A stretch of 64,000 bases of DNA from Podocnemis expansa. Taxonomy: Eukaryota > Chordata > Testudines > Podocnemididae. The notes beneath the pieces were generated by a model. That model saw only the letters and a program-made list of their open reading frames with translations, made no database searches and had not been told where the DNA came from. Positions 12,480 through 25,858 of this stretch are shown here, one piece after another. The translations under genes and the position numbers were made by a program. Positions within the stretch are counted from its first letter, which is position 1. Each line of letters starts with the position of its first letter. Location: contig ML681996.1 in the NCBI GenBank assembly GCA_007922195.1, positions 20,373,044 through 20,437,043 on the forward strand, given 5' to 3'.

Positions 12480-13230
12480 ATTATTCTGTTTGACCCAAAA
12501 TGAATATCTGGGTTGGAGGGACAGACAAAAGAGGACACTACATACCTCTTCATGTGGCACTTGAATAGACTCAAAGATGCTTAGGGACTTCTCTACTCCT
12601 TACAAAGGATACTATATGGTAGTCCAAAGGAGTAGGGAGCAGGCAAGGGTCTAGTGACATCTGCATCCTTAACTCACCCATCCTAAGCCAGACTGACAGG
12701 TAAACGGGACCTCTTATTACCCTGGGATGTACCCAACAGGCACAGTTTGGCCCAAAGAATTAGGTATGGCAGAGTCTTGCAAGATGAGTTGCTGTGCACA
12801 CTCAATCGCAACTGCTGTAAGGGAGACGCTGTCACAATAAAGCTCTGTAGCTGTCAGTCTCTGTGTGTGTTTCTCTATTTCTTCTACAAGTTCTCTTTTC
12901 ACTTTTAAAACCATCCTAAATTGGGCAGGGTTTGGGGTTTGACTGGTCCACAAGTTTATCTGTGTTTCCATCTGATATCAAACTCTGGATTTCAAAAAAG
13001 CTGAGTTGGAAATTCCTGCAATTTAGTTCCATAGCAAACTGGTAGCAATACATGCTCTTTCCAGTCAGAGACAGCTGTCTCTTAAAGCCACTGTAATTGC
13101 ATATAAACTTCTGATGACTATGGCTTGAGTCTGCAGTGATACATTTGCCACTATCTGAGAACAAGAGAAATAGCAACATTGAGTGAAGTAGTGAGCACCA
13201 AGTAAGCAAATAGAACAATTGGTGCATCCT
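12480..13230. other. Unresolved region, possible solo LTR
   Basis: Two overlapping minus-strand frames (13227-12916 and 12971-12717) have no recognisable domain. The first starts with a hydrophobic stretch, but there is no supporting exon structure. On the plus strand CACAATAAAGCTCTGT at about 12833-12848, followed by a T-rich CTCTATTTCTTCTACA, resembles the polyadenylation part of a retroviral LTR. I found no TG...CA pair with a matching target duplication, so this remains unassigned. Confidence 0.2.
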
Positions 13231-13559
13231 GGAGGTGAGGTGTCTCTGTTAAGAGAACAAGTGAGTGCCTCCTAGGGGTTTAGGGGTCATAATTAACTAT
13301 TAACCTCAGCCAATGCAATTCCCTGCAATCTCAAATGAACATTTTGAAATTCAGATACCAGAAAACATCCGAATATGCACGAGAATGCTTCTATATGGAG
13401 CACCAAAGAGAGCTTGCGAGGAAAAGGGGAGGAAAAGTGGTGCATTTACTAATGTACTCTGCACCAGCTATGAATAAGAGCTACTTAATCTTCAGTGTAA
13501 GTATAGTTAGAGCATATGGAGTAAAAATAAAAACTACTTGAACTGTTTTTCTGCATAAA

Positions 13560-13960
13560 TTCAGAACATTTTTGTGATTTTTTTAACAATATTTTGGGTT
13601 AATCAGAACATTTGATTTAAACAAAATCTAAATTTTTCATTGCACTTTCAACCTTAAAAAGAATACAAATCTGTTTTCTTTTATTAAATGAAATGAAAAA
13701 TGTCATTTCAAAATGAAAAATCTTTCCAATACTAATTGAAATGGTTTGGTTTTTTTTTTTCCAAATGCATTTAATCAACATTGACACATTTCCCCAAAGC
13801 ATTTTAATTTAATAAAAGGCATTTATCAATAGAAAATATTCTGTCAAAAAGTTTTCAATCACCTTTATTCAACATTAAATCTATTCTCCCCTGATTGAAA
13901 TGTGAAAAAATTGGAATTGCTTAATTTTATTTTCAGAAGGATTTTATAATGGTTTTATAA
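13560..13960. repeat. A/T-rich degenerate GAAATGAAAA-type repeat
   Basis: This has many alternating copies of AAATGAAAAAT, TTTCATT and TTTTCAA on both strands, including GAAATGAAAAATGTCATTTC and AAAATGAAAAATC near 13690-13720. It looks like a low-complexity, internally palindromic dispersed repeat. A related stretch lies at 17.54-17.80 kb. Confidence 0.45.
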
Positions 13961-15237
13961 AGAAGTCAGTCAGAACCACTTGTGATGACATGACATCTGC
14001 TCTGATATTAGACTGCAGTCTGGAATGTCACCTTGAGTCTAATAATGTTTTAAAGACTAACAAACAGCACTTATTGTGGGGGTGTTTTAATTATTTATGT
14101 AATAATTTCAGTATGAGTCTGCTTACTATCTTGACACCTGTTTTATATACAACTATATGATTAGTGTCTGAAAATATTTGGCTTCACCCTGTGACTCACC
14201 ATGTACCTTAGGCATGTGATTAAGAAACAATCACACACCCTACTGAGCTTTACCAATTTCAATAGCAACAACACTGCTAATGTTCAGTATTTCTTGTTTT
14301 GTATCTCACATCTAGGGCAGGATTAAAGAAGCAGTTTGAGATTCAATTATAGTAAAATCTAGCCTAGTTTGTTGTTCAGTACAATTGCATTTTTCCCAGG
14401 CTGCTCTATGACCTGAAGGATAGTCATGACAAAACTCCGAGAATCAATTTAGTAATACTGCCTCTAGGTCCTTACCACAATCTTAATGCCACATGCCAAA
14501 CATTTTTCAGCAATTAATCCAGGGACCAATAATGTTTCTCTTTGGTTACTATGCAAGATTAGGACTTAGAAAAAATTACTTCTCCCTATTTGTGGGTGTG
14601 TGCGTGCATGTGCACAAATTATCCTTTTTTAAAAATTGTTTTAAACTTCGACAGGATATGAAATATAAGACGATAAAATATGGGTGTTCATTAATGAACC
14701 ATTTTCCCCCCTCAGGTTTTTGTTGCATCTTTGAGTATAAGCAATGTAAAATTTCAATCAATTTCACAAACCTTTAAGAAATGAATATTTCTGCCTTCAC
14801 TGACTCCCCTCATTCAGGAAAATCCCACAATTTGAGTCCAATGCACCTGCTCACTTCATAAACAGTTGATTTTTTTTCCATGTTGAAAAAGGGCTGAAAT
14901 AGCACAATTAAAGAGGATAAAATGCTAGACTATGTCTTCTCCCCTATCCAAGTTCAAGACTAGTATTTTCTCTACCTAATGAAAACAAGAATTACAAAAG
15001 CAGCAACATGGGATACTTAACTTGTTAGAGAGTCAGGCACAAGAAATCACAATTGTGGTACAAATAGTCACTTTTTTGGTATGTTCCGGAGTGATCATCA
15101 AGGATTCCACATACTCATTACCAAAAGATACTAAAAACAAATTTTGGTGGCACAACTGTTCTGAAATACATTTATTCCAATTGTAGTCGTACTGCACCTA
15201 TTCTTTCACCCTCCAACACAGCATTAGTATAGGAATC
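13961..15237. other. Non-coding DNA, no feature recognised
   Basis: Frames of up to 94 codons (14493-14777) lack any recognisable motif. I see nothing beyond ordinary AT-rich sequence. Confidence 0.5.
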
Positions 15238-15293
15238 TCTTCTGATACCACTTGATATCTCCAGTTCTTCTGATACTACTTGATATCTCCAGT
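15238..15293. repeat. 28-bp tandem duplication
   Basis: Two adjacent 28-bp units start TCTTCTGATAC and end TATCTCCAGT. They differ by a single C/T change, so this is a recent local duplication. Confidence 0.9.
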
Positions 15294-17540
15294 TCTAAGT
15301 TTTCAGGTGGCATGCAATTATAAAAGCTCTCAAAATATCAGCCACTAAAATTTTCTCAAAAAAGAAATGAGTGGAAAGGTTCTGAAGGTATTTCGAATTA
15401 TGGGATGTAATGACATTTCATGAAACATCAGGGAAGAAATCAATGCTGCATTATTGTAATCTGCTTCTGTTCTTGAGGACTCTTATGATTTCAGTTACCA
15501 ATCCAGCAGTTGTGTGTTGGCACTAACCAAAGTCATAATAAAAGTGCAAGTATTGAACCAGACACCAATATAATTTCTGGTTCTTGGAGTGGAATGTCGT
15601 TAAACTTACTGAGAACAAAAAATTGATCTATGCCTTTTATTTACACATACCTAGTTGCAAACTCCAGTGATCTGGTTAGATTAGCGCTGTTGTTCATCTC
15701 ATTTTTTTTTTAACTATGAAAAAGTAATTGCTAGCCAAGCTAACATATTAACACTTATAAGAAAACATCTGGCACAATAGTGAAACTAGGGGACATACAT
15801 TATAGAAGAAAAACAATTCCAAAAAGAAAAAAAGTTTCAAAATCATAAATGGCTACTGTAAAGAAGATTCCCCCCCCCATAAATTAATGGAAATATCTGT
15901 CTGGTATACCTATTACCATGACAGAAGTGCCACTGTGTCTGATCACAACAAAAAATCAAACACATCAAATCTAGATCGGAACATTAATTAAATAATAATT
16001 ATTTACAGTTAGGAACATGGGAATGAAAGGAATAACTTCACACACAGAGAAGTTGTTAAACCCTATGCTAAGGTTTTACTTTGCACTTAAACAAAATTAC
16101 TTGTCACTGTTTTCTGATGATGATTACCAGTCATGTGTCCCTAACATTAATAATGCTGACAGATCTGATATTTTACTAATAGCAGGGGCTGTCCAGGTAA
16201 TTACAGCTCAGTCTAAATTTAATCTCCTCACTGTCTTCGTAGTGTCAAATGAAAGATTCTGAAGTTTCTTGCTTCTGACTTATTCGGGGTGAATGGGTGA
16301 ATAATAAATTAGCTTTTTTTCTAGTTTTAAGGAGAAAAACAACAGGATTAGCTCTAAAGGTCTCCTATCACTGCAGCTCACTTTGATGCATACCCAAGTT
16401 TACCAAAATAATCCAAATACTATTGAGCTAAAGCTCTTCCTATTTAGAGGATTAAAGGCAATTAAAAGTGTATTAATATATAGTCCCACTTGGTGCCAAC
16501 ACAGCAGTGTGGTAGCTCTAGGTTACAAATGAATCGGCCTCGGGGAAGGGCTCATTCCACTGACGATTAAGGATTTTGGAGAGATAAAATGCTCACTCTT
16601 GAAGGAAGAATGTGCTGTTGACTGGAAACAGAAGCACCGCCCAGTGGGGCCCCCCAAAAATATTAGTCACATTGCTCCCTGCACTTATGGCTACAGGAAA
16701 TGCACAAAGGGCAACTTTGAAAAGAATGAAAGTAAACAAAGGGATACCTTGGGAAATGAAATTAGTCTGCAGGTTTCGCTCTGAACATGACAAATCAAAA
16801 ATCTTTAGAAAACATTATCAGATACTTTGATTTTTTTGTACTTATAATAAAACAAGTTGATTAAATTAGAGATTCCATTATCTGACAATACTGCTTCATA
16901 GGCCCAGGCAACTAAGGAAAATACTGCATGCCACCTAAGCTGAACATATGGAAAAGGCTACGTAGCTGATTGATTTGTGGGCATTTACCATTATTAAGTC
17001 TTTTATATACTATAAATTGAAGACAGCTGTAAATTGCAGTTCACTATATCAAGATCTTTAGTAATGTCAGCACATTTAAAATTAATTGTATGTAACACAA
17101 TTCAGTAACAACATAGCATGAAAATATGCCATGCAAAAATCTGCATGGGATTGTTATTTATAATGATCACATTTCCTTTTTACCTTGAAATGTTAATTAG
17201 AGCAAAGTAAATTGCTGATTTAAAGGTATAGTTGCTTTTAGATATGTTTAATCTAGTCTACAGGGGATCTATTTTCTCACAGATGCATGCGACAGAAGAG
17301 GATTCTCCATTAGGTGCATGTGTTTTGATTTTTTTTTTTTTAATGAAGGAAGATATGATTCTGGAATTTTTCCCTATAGTCCAAGAAGCTCATGATGTGC
17401 AAAGGGTGAACACCTCCTTCAAGTTGTTATATATCCTCAAATTTTATTGGACTAGAGTTGGGTGGGACACAAGTTTTCTTGCCCAATGGGACTTTGTGCT
17501 ATCAAAATACTATATCATCCTAAAATCTTTTCAAGTCATT
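15294..17540. other. Non-coding DNA, no feature recognised
   Basis: A 135-codon frame at 17232-17639 runs through homopolymers and has no recognisable domain. No mobile element boundary was seen. Confidence 0.45.
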
Positions 17541-17800
17541 AATCTGAAAAAAAAAGCAGAGTGGATCAATCAAGAGGTTTTGTTTACTAATCATGAAATC
17601 CTTGGTTTAGGTTTTGAATTTAAAAAGAAAATAAATTAACTAAAATTTCTAAACAAAATGTTTTTAACCAAAAAAAAAAAAGAAACTTCTTGTTTCAAAA
17701 AATGTCAAAATAGGACATTGACAATTTTGAATCTGGTTTTCAAACAGTTTTTGAACTGAGATATTCACTTAAACAGACCCATTTCCACAAGCAGTTTCAT
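17541..17800. repeat. A/T-rich degenerate repeat related to 13.6-13.9 kb
   Basis: This has repeated TTTCAAAAA, AAAATGTCAAAAT and TTTTGAA words with frequent strand alternation. It is likely an old dispersed repeat; the boundaries are soft. Confidence 0.4.
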
Positions 17801-18141
17801 TTTTGACCAACTGGCATTCCCAGGTGTTGGGGGAAAGGTTGTCAAAAAAATCCCAGCCAGCTCCTCACTTGATTCAAAATGGCTGTATCAGTTTCTTAAA
17901 CTATCACATGACCATAATGTCATTGTCCTTTGCTCCAGTTCCCTTTACTTTTGTCTCCTCCTGTTGATCTTGTCTTAACTTCAACTCCAGTCTTGCACTG
18001 TGGTCTGCACAGTGCACTGCTACACTCCTGCAGAGTTGGTCTGAAATCTATGGGGTTTGGGAGTCCCAGAAGACCCCTGTGTGGATATCAGTGCAGGAAT
18101 GGATCTTTGATTTCAAGGTTTTGGGGGCACGTGCTCTTAGT

Positions 18142-18207
18142 GAAATCCTGGCTCCGCTAAAGAGAACAGGAGATTTGCCACTAACCTCAATGGCTCCAGG
18201 ATTTCAC
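18142..18207. repeat. Short palindromic amniote repeat (GAAATCCTGGCTCC foldback)
   Basis: GAAATCCTGGCTCC at 18142 pairs with GGCTCCAGGATTTCAC at 18192-18207 across a short spacer containing CTAACCTCAATGG. This is the arrangement of the widespread vertebrate foldback with a CCATTGACTTCAATGG-type centre. Confidence 0.65.
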
Positions 18208-21051
18208 CTCGTCTCTTATTGTCTAATAAAATGTCGTGTATACCTCAGGGGATCTACCCCCAAAAAATATCAAAGAAAGGACTTTTTCTTCCACTGAATT
18301 AAAATAAAACTCAACAATACTGACTTTTAAAATCTGCACTTTTCAAACCACTTTTATCCAAAGCCTATTAAAAAAATTAAAGACCGTTCATTTAGAAATA
18401 TGACAACAATTTGTTTTTGTAGATGTTTTAAACCAATAGGAATCAGAATTAGAAAAATGTAGGTGCACTCTTAAAATCTGAGTAAACTGCCAGCTTTGTT
18501 GGCATTGTGAGCATGTGGCTAGATTTTGTTTTTGTTTTTTGTGTTTAACTATGAACTTGGGGTGGGGGGAACTGTATTGAGTCAAATATTCTGGCAGTAA
18601 GCAGAATCTTTGCCATTCTGTGTTGTTCTCACTCTCAGTGGCACCCCTGATCTAACTGATCACCTCAGTCCTTCTAGTATGACACTTTCCACATACCCTT
18701 CATCTACTGTACTTGAAGTAAGTTTGGTACTTCAAATGCAGAAGGATCCCTCCCCACATCTGGAATAATTATTTTCTCACCCATTTTATGCAATTCCTCC
18801 TGTATAAAATTTTACCTTCATCTCTGATTTAGTAAGAACTGAAAAAAACCACACGTACAGTTTCACTGGAACTTCAAAAAATCTGATATGAATTAACAAA
18901 AAAAAATCTTGGTATATTATCAATAGCATTAAAAACTATAAATTGCATAAAAGTCAGAATGAAAATGCAGGTCACCAATAGTCCTTCTGCAGACAGAAAT
19001 ATTGTTTGACCATTTTTGTTGGAAGAAGCAAAGCAACAAGAAATATCAAGAATTGATTTAAATGAATTGCATATTTGACCTGCAAGTGATATTTTTATTA
19101 CCTCTTTAGTTAACAAGGTTACTACTCTACATGCCAACTTAGGTTTATAGCAAGAGTTATAACATTAGCAATCATTGTGAGCTGTTTATAAATAATGTGT
19201 GCTTTCATATTATCTTCAAGGAAAACTAAGTTTGCCACTATAAGAAATAATACATTTCTCAGTGATAAACCAGTTATGTGTGTCCAGTTTATTGCTATCT
19301 AATTTACATAACCCATCATTTCTGCAAATCCAGTTGCTATCATAACCACCTTCAAAAACCTAGTTCAGTGACCACCCACATCAATAAGACTAAAGAAGAG
19401 CAGTGAGTTTTTAAACACCAAATTAGTTTAGCCACTATTTTTCATGGAAGAAACTAAAAGCAATCCAATCATGTTGTAGATGATGACTATTATTTTGCCT
19501 AATATATATTTTTAAACTATGCCCTGTTCCTGCTATGGAAACAAGATCTTAATTTAATTTACAATATTTTCAGACCACTATAATTTCTCTTACTGTAATA
19601 ATTACTCTTAATGTATACCAGTGAAAGCAAAACCAGAATCCAGCTTCATAGGGATTGAGAATATTCAGCACCTCTCAATATTGGCCTCTATCAGAAGAAA
19701 TATTCATCTTTATGCATTTTCCTTAATTCTTAAACTCTTACAGAAATTATTTTTTCCCTCCTACTTCTCTCTGAAAACTACTTGGGTTCATTCCTGAGCC
19801 CAGTGCCAGCTCTTTTGCATTACAAAATCTCTACTGCTCCGCTTCTAGCTCACAGCATGGTGGCATGCTGGAACTGTTAGCTCCAGCAAGCAGGTGTGGT
19901 TGGCACATGCCCAGTGAAGACTATAAACAGCTCAACATAGTTTATAATATCCCCGGGGCTGCTCTAAACTCTGCCACACACTGGCGTTACTCCTGGACAG
20001 CTCATTTTCAGTTTCACCCAGCATGATTGAACCCTCTATAATTAAAGGAAAAATGAAAATAAACCATAAGACATATATAACCATATTATTAAATTCACAG
20101 TTTCAGCTAAAGTGAAAATTTTAAGGCTATTTTAACCTTGAATACAATGCTATACTCAGTGGCCAAGCCTCTGGTGTTCTGTAAATAATGAACTGTTTAA
20201 GGATGCTCTTATTAAAACCTTATGCAAGAAGGCACTATTCTGCAAAGTTCAAAGGACTGTTCACTTATCACCTACCATATTAAGTTTTAATTTTATTTTT
20301 ATGTTCTGTGTAACCAGGGATATGCCGCTGCTGTTAAAATATCTAAAAAAAAAAAATCAATTCAAAAATGCTTTTAAAAGGGTGCAGAGGGACAGAGGTG
20401 GGTTATAAATGGAACTGCTGACAGACCTTATCTCTACTGTCTTGAATGCTACTGCGGGATTGTGCACTCAGCTTTCAGACATGTTGTAACACTGCTCTGA
20501 AAAGAAGACTTGAACTCAAGCTTTTATTTCCAACTATATTGAAAACTACTACTTGTACTTTGAGCAAGTTGTACTAGATTCTTTATTTTTGTTTACTTTT
20601 AATTGTTTTCCATACTCTTTTTGTGTCCACTTAGGAGAAATCTCAAGGCAAAAATAGATAAGGTAGAACATTAAAAAAAAAACAAAAAAAAACCAAAAAA
20701 CAGAGCAGTTTATGACTATGAGCACTTAAAAATAAGGAGAAAATAAACATAACTATAAGAAAAACAAGTATGAACAAATTTGTTAAATGAATTAATGAAA
20801 TGTTTTCCAAACTGAGCCAACTGCTTTTCTCATTACTTTTCACCTATATATACCTCTTACTATCCTTATAGTAAAGCACTCAGATTTCACAAACCCTAAC
20901 TTACCACTGTCTCATTCCCTACTTCTGTTTTCTTGTTATTAGTACAACTCTACAAAAATACAGGATTCTTGTGACTGTTTTAATAACAGTCTCCAAACTA
21001 CTGGGTAAATCACCCATATGTGACTCACACTCACCAAGATACAGAAAGAAA
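18208..21051. other. Non-coding DNA, no feature recognised
   Basis: This is AT-rich with no coding signal. The 19.80-20.03 kb part is relatively GC-rich (GCTAGCTC and GGGGCTGCTC words) and may be an old SINE-like repeat, but I cannot place it in a family. Confidence 0.4.
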
Positions 21052-21129
21052 AGAAATCAGATTTTGAAATTTCAAAGTTCAGGAAAGAAATCAGATTTTG
21101 AAATTTCACAAAAAAAAAAAAAAAAAAAA
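21052..21129. repeat. Direct duplication plus A-run
   Basis: The word AGAAATCAGATTTTGAAATT occurs at about 21052 and again about 34 bp later, each followed by TCA, and the second copy leads into about 20 consecutive A residues. The A-run could mark a retroposed tail, but no element body was recognised. Confidence 0.7.
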
Positions 21130-24100
21130 GCTAATTTTGCAACCAGATCTCCTCCACAATTCATTTTACTGTTCTAGTAAAACATAATCTATGGTCATTA
21201 TATTTCATAAAAATCCACTTCTTCTTTTCTACACAAAGCTGAGTATTTATCTATAATGTAGCACACGAGTTCTCCACAGGGATTGTTCTGAGGAAGCACA
21301 TTTCCTGAGTCCTGGCTATTAGTTTGCATTATTCAAATCATGAAAAGAACAATGTAGATGATCTTCCTCTTGAGAATTCCTCACAAGAGCAACATATCCT
21401 AATCCAGCAGCAAACACAGAGGGTAGAAGTTCAAAGGTCACCAGAAGGCCATTAAGGAGTCACTTGGCAATGATGTACAAGTAGCCAACCTTTTTCCCAA
21501 TCTTTTAGCCCACATGGAGGCCAGAACAACCATGAAATTCTCAGAGAACTTCAGCCACTTTCTACATTGTAGTGTGGGAAACAGAAACGTGGAAGTGTAG
21601 CTGTGGCTCTTATAACTTCCAGTATTGATTCATAGATTTGGCCAGACAAACTTATCAGCCTGCTAAGAAGAGAAACAGATGACATAGCTGGGGAGGACCA
21701 TTCATCCATGAAACACAATCCCTCCCTCTTCCTTCTGAAATAATCCTGTATATCAGTGTTTACGTACAGCAGCACTGAAATGGCACAGTTGAAATCTAAA
21801 GAGATCATATGTTTATGAAGTTACAGAATTCTGTTTTTCCCCAATCTCATCTCTGGGTCAGATGTCAGAAAAGCTCCCATGTGAGAAGCAAATAAGACAT
21901 ATGAGGTTGATATGGTTTTAAATGCTACAAGAGTAAGTTACATCACTGGAATAAAGAGTGAAAGTACTGTCAAATATTTGATTATATAATCTCATTTTAC
22001 ATTAAGAATCTACTTATAAACAGTTTACTAAGGGATAATAAATTATTCTTAGATGTTTTAATAACTGGGTTATTGATTGTTATAGAGTCAAACAGGTAAT
22101 ATGCATATTACTGTGGCTTATAGCCATTTATACACACCTGATATGCTAAAAATCATACCCACATTCTACTAAGATGTGTAATATACTTATCAAATTTATT
22201 TCTCATTTATAAATGAATCTGTGACTCTATAGACCCTTTATAGATGGAACCTGTAGATTAAGTCAGTATATAGTATGTGCATACAATGATTTGAAGATAC
22301 TGAAAAAACAGACATTGTTAATTTTAACTAATACATCAATATCTGTTTAGAATATTCATTATGAACACAGGAGGTTTGGAATTTGGACTCTTTGTACGGG
22401 TATTTTGTATGAGCATGAACATCTCTGTGATACTGATCACAAGTATATACACCTGGAGAGATGACTTCTGATCAAATTAATATATAAACAATTAAAACAA
22501 TTAAATTGCATTGCTGATTAATCTTACAGTTTGACTGGACACCTACACTAGCAATCATAGACATCATATATGCAAGTCACAAACTTGGTAATTATTATTC
22601 TCCCAGATAGAATTAACATTTATGAATCTTTTTATCTGAATTGTAAGATTTTATTATTTATAGCTCATGATTAAGACTTGAATATTCTGTGTCAGATCAA
22701 TAATTTTTTTCTTATATCTTCATATAATCAACTATTTTGTTTTTAAATGGAGTTACACTATACTAAGCTAGTGTAAGAGTATAATCAGGTCCAGTATCAT
22801 TGTTGAGGATTTCTTTGGCTTGATGCTTACATAGAATATTAGCAAAAGAGCTGGACTTCCTTTATAAGCAACTGAAATGGAAAGTTTTCTTGTTTCAAGA
22901 CATGTTAACAATTTTTCTTCTCAGTGAAGGGATCCCATGCTGCTTCTGGTGATATGTAAAAATAAATATTTTGAAAAACTGGATCTGGTTGTGGTCCAAT
23001 AAATTGAATGAAAATCTGATAGTTAAGGAATTCTGAGAGCTAAGAGTAGGAAGATTATTTTATTACTCTACTTCCTTAAGCTTTTTGAGACAGAGCCTAA
23101 AAAGATTGTACACTTTGCTACTAGGTTTGCTGTTTCTTAATAAACAACTAAAACAACAAAAAGAAAAAGGTAAAAGGAGATTGTTTTAAAAAACAGTCAT
23201 TTTTGTCCATTTCCTTCTTCAGAACTGTCTGAAGAAAAAATTTCCCTGAATGGAAATTTCCCTGAATTGTTTTGGACATGCTCTTTTCATTTCAATTCAG
23301 CTGCCTCAGATGTACAGTAAAATAGTTTGTTCTGGTTCCTGATGTGTTTCAAACGAGCTGCTACATCCTAAGATATTTTGATGGAGAAGCTGTGGCAAAC
23401 AGCATATGAGTTTGTCAGGCATTTCTTATATTTGAAAAAAAAACTAGACATGACTATGCAAAACCACATTGACAGAAGACTCTGAACAAGAATGAGAGTA
23501 AACGTGAAACCAGCTACCCCTTTACCTGATAGAGGATTCTTTGGGGATCACCACACAGAATGCTAAATGCTGGTCTTAGACTTCTTGTTCAGGGACTGTA
23601 AGCATTCATATATGCTTCCTTTGGCTGCAGGCCTTATATTCTATGCTGATAGTGTCAACAAATATGTTCTTCTAGAATTCCTAGAGGACTGAGGAGATAT
23701 AAATTATTCTTAAAGAAAAACAAGTTTGACTATCTGCCAAATCTTGCATCCAGTTAAAAAACACATTCAGAGTAATCACAGTATAGAATACCTTCTGTTT
23801 CAGCATTTTCAAGATCTCAGTGCAATTCTGAGACGCATTCTGTTTATCAGTGTGATGACTTCAAGGACCTGGAAGTCAAATGGCTATGCTCCCTTTCAAG
23901 ATAAGAAAGGTCTCAGCTTCCCTTGATTCATAATTTGAGTTCAAGGAGAAATACCATACAGTCTGCCTGATGTACACATACCAGAGCTTAGACCTTTTCA
24001 ATCTTTTAAAGGGAGAGAACAGAGAACGGGAATTAGATATACTGGATCTTTGCTTCTTTGTTTGTTTTTGACATTTCTACTCCATTTATGTGAACAGAGG

Positions 24101-24489
24101 AACTCCATTGTGACTGTGTCCGTTTACGGTCCTATTTTTCTTGTGAAGATGTCACCAAGAACATCCTTCTGCATGTGAAGGAAACAGAAAGATTCTGCCA
24201 CTACAGAGATTTTTTGTTGGTCATTAAAATGAAATGGTACCAGCAGTTTTCTAGTATCTGCTTTCTAGTATTTGTGTTTCAAGTAAAAAGATGGTTCTTA
24301 CATTGCTTTTCTTATGACTCAGTAAGCAGACAGACCACAACAACTCTGTAAGAAAGATGTGAATTATACCTATTCTTTTAAGTGGGGTGTTCAATGTAAA
24401 GCCTAATGGAGACAATTTAATTTCCTTACAGTGAGACTTCAATTCCAAGAACTTTTCTGCATATCCAATGGCTCACCTGCATTAGTAAA
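21130..24489. other. Non-coding DNA, no feature recognised
   Basis: No gene, RNA or transposon was identified. All frames are under 90 codons with no motif. Confidence 0.5.
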
Positions 24490-24994
24490 GCTGCCTGTAA
24501 TGGATATAACTACAGAACATGATCAACACCTCAATGTCTAGCAACAAGTCACTGGCAACAAGCAGAGTACCCCTGGAGTTAATACTGGGGCCAGTTTTGT
24601 TCAACATCTTCATTAATGAGCTGGAGGATAAAGTGAATTGCATCCTGAGCAAGTTTGCAGATGACACTAAGCTGAGAGGAGTGGTAAATATGCTGAAAGG
24701 TAAAGACAGAATACAGAATGACCTCAAAAAAATAGAGGATTAGAGGTCAAAAGAAATCTAATGAGGTTTAACAAGGACAAAGGCAGAGTCCTGTACATAG
24801 GACAGAAGAGTCCCATGCTCTGCTACAGGCTGGGGACCAACTGGCAAGACCTGGGATACAGGAGACAAGAAACTGGATACAAGTCAACAATGCTCCCTTA
24901 TTCCAAACAAGGCTAACGGTATATTGGTCTGCATTAGTAGAAGCACTGCAAGTAGATCAAGGGAAGTGATTATTCCCCTCTCTTTGGCATGGCT
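24490..24994 (+). pseudogene. CR1 LINE, left part (RT fingers/palm, FADD)
   Basis: The 24519-24743 frame carries ILGPVLFNIFINELED followed by SKFADDTKLRGV, which are RT motif 4 and the catalytic FADD box of CR1. Downstream the DNA matches the CR1 C-terminal coding region (LWTN-like and LGIL-like positions) in shifted frames. The copy is 5'-truncated at about 24.49 kb, as most CR1 copies are. It is interrupted at 24995 by an inverted-end element and resumes at 25389. Confidence 0.85.
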
Positions 24995-25388
24995 GGCTAT
25001 GTCTACACTTGCAAATTAATTCAAATTAAGAAGGTTTAATTCAAACTAACTTAGCCCTTGTCTACACTAGGCTTTCATTAGTTCACATTAAGGAGTCTGA
25101 GCTAATGAAAGCTTAGTTCGAATTACTAAGACCTGTCAGTTTGAACTAAGTCCTTAGTTTGAACTAAGGATGGTGTAGACTAGGATTAACCCTTAGTTCG
25201 AGTTTAATAAACATAAATTAAGGGCAGTTAGTTCGAATTAACAAAGAAGCCTATTTGACTTAACATTAAGTTGAATTAGCCCACTTTGTAATTCAAACTA
25301 ATAAGTTTGAGTTAAGTTGAAACTAAACTTGAATTTATTAGTTTGAATTAACAAATTCAAATTAACTTTTCCTAGTATATTCATATCC
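24995..25388. mobile_element. GGC-ended DNA element nested in CR1
   Basis: The left end GGCTATGTCTACACTTGCAA pairs imperfectly with the right end, whose complement begins GGATATGAATATACTAGG. The interior is dense in TTAGTTCGAATTAAC-like words and their complements. A second set of GTCTACACTAGG and GGTGTAGACTAGG sequences at about 25060-25185 suggests an element inserted within, or rearranged from, the same family. CR1 sequence is colinear across the two flanks, so the insertion is younger than the CR1. Flanking 3-mers (GCT, AGT) no longer match. Confidence 0.75.
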
Positions 25389-25858
25389 AGTGATGCTATA
25401 CTGGATATTGTGTCTACTTTTGGGCTCCTCTCTACAGGGAGGATGTGGACAAACTGGAGAGAGTCCAGCAGATAGCAGCACAAATTAATGGGGGCTGGAG
25501 CACATGGTTTATGAAGAGAGGTTAAGGGAATTAGGCTTGTTTAATCTGTAAAAAAAAGAGTGAGGAAGGATTTGATAGTACCCTTCAACTACCTGAAGAG
25601 CTGTTTTAGGGCTGATAGAACTAGGAATGGGGAAAATGAAGTGGGGGAAATCTAAGTTGGATATTAGGACTTTTTCACTAGGTGAGTAATGAACCCATTG
25701 TAATGGGTCACTGAAATGTCTGGACATTTCTAAGAGCTGTATTGACAAAGACCTAGATGTGATAATTTAGTTGGCATGGATTGCTTTGAGCAGTGGTTTG
25801 GACTAGATGTCCATCTAAGGTCCCTTCCAACCCTAATAGTCTAAGATTCTACTGATAG
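25389..25858 (+). pseudogene. CR1 LINE, right part with conserved 3' end
   Basis: Resumes the CR1 interrupted at 24995: TTTTGGGCTCCTC, then AGGTTAAGGGAATTAGGCTT, then the diagnostic CR1 3' end GACTAGATGTCCATCTAAGG and CCCTTCCAACCCTAATAGTC, closing with a TAAGATTCTA terminal motif near 25852. The reading frame is destroyed. Confidence 0.9.

Noticed and set aside
12717..13227. Minus-strand 103- and 84-codon frames, first with a signal-peptide-like start
   Set aside because: No recognisable domain, no splice or homology support, and the two frames overlap out of register. An LTR-like reading of the plus strand is at least as good.
17232..17639. 135-codon plus-strand frame
   Set aside because: Crosses T- and A-runs, has no recognisable domain and ends in an A/T-rich degenerate repeat.
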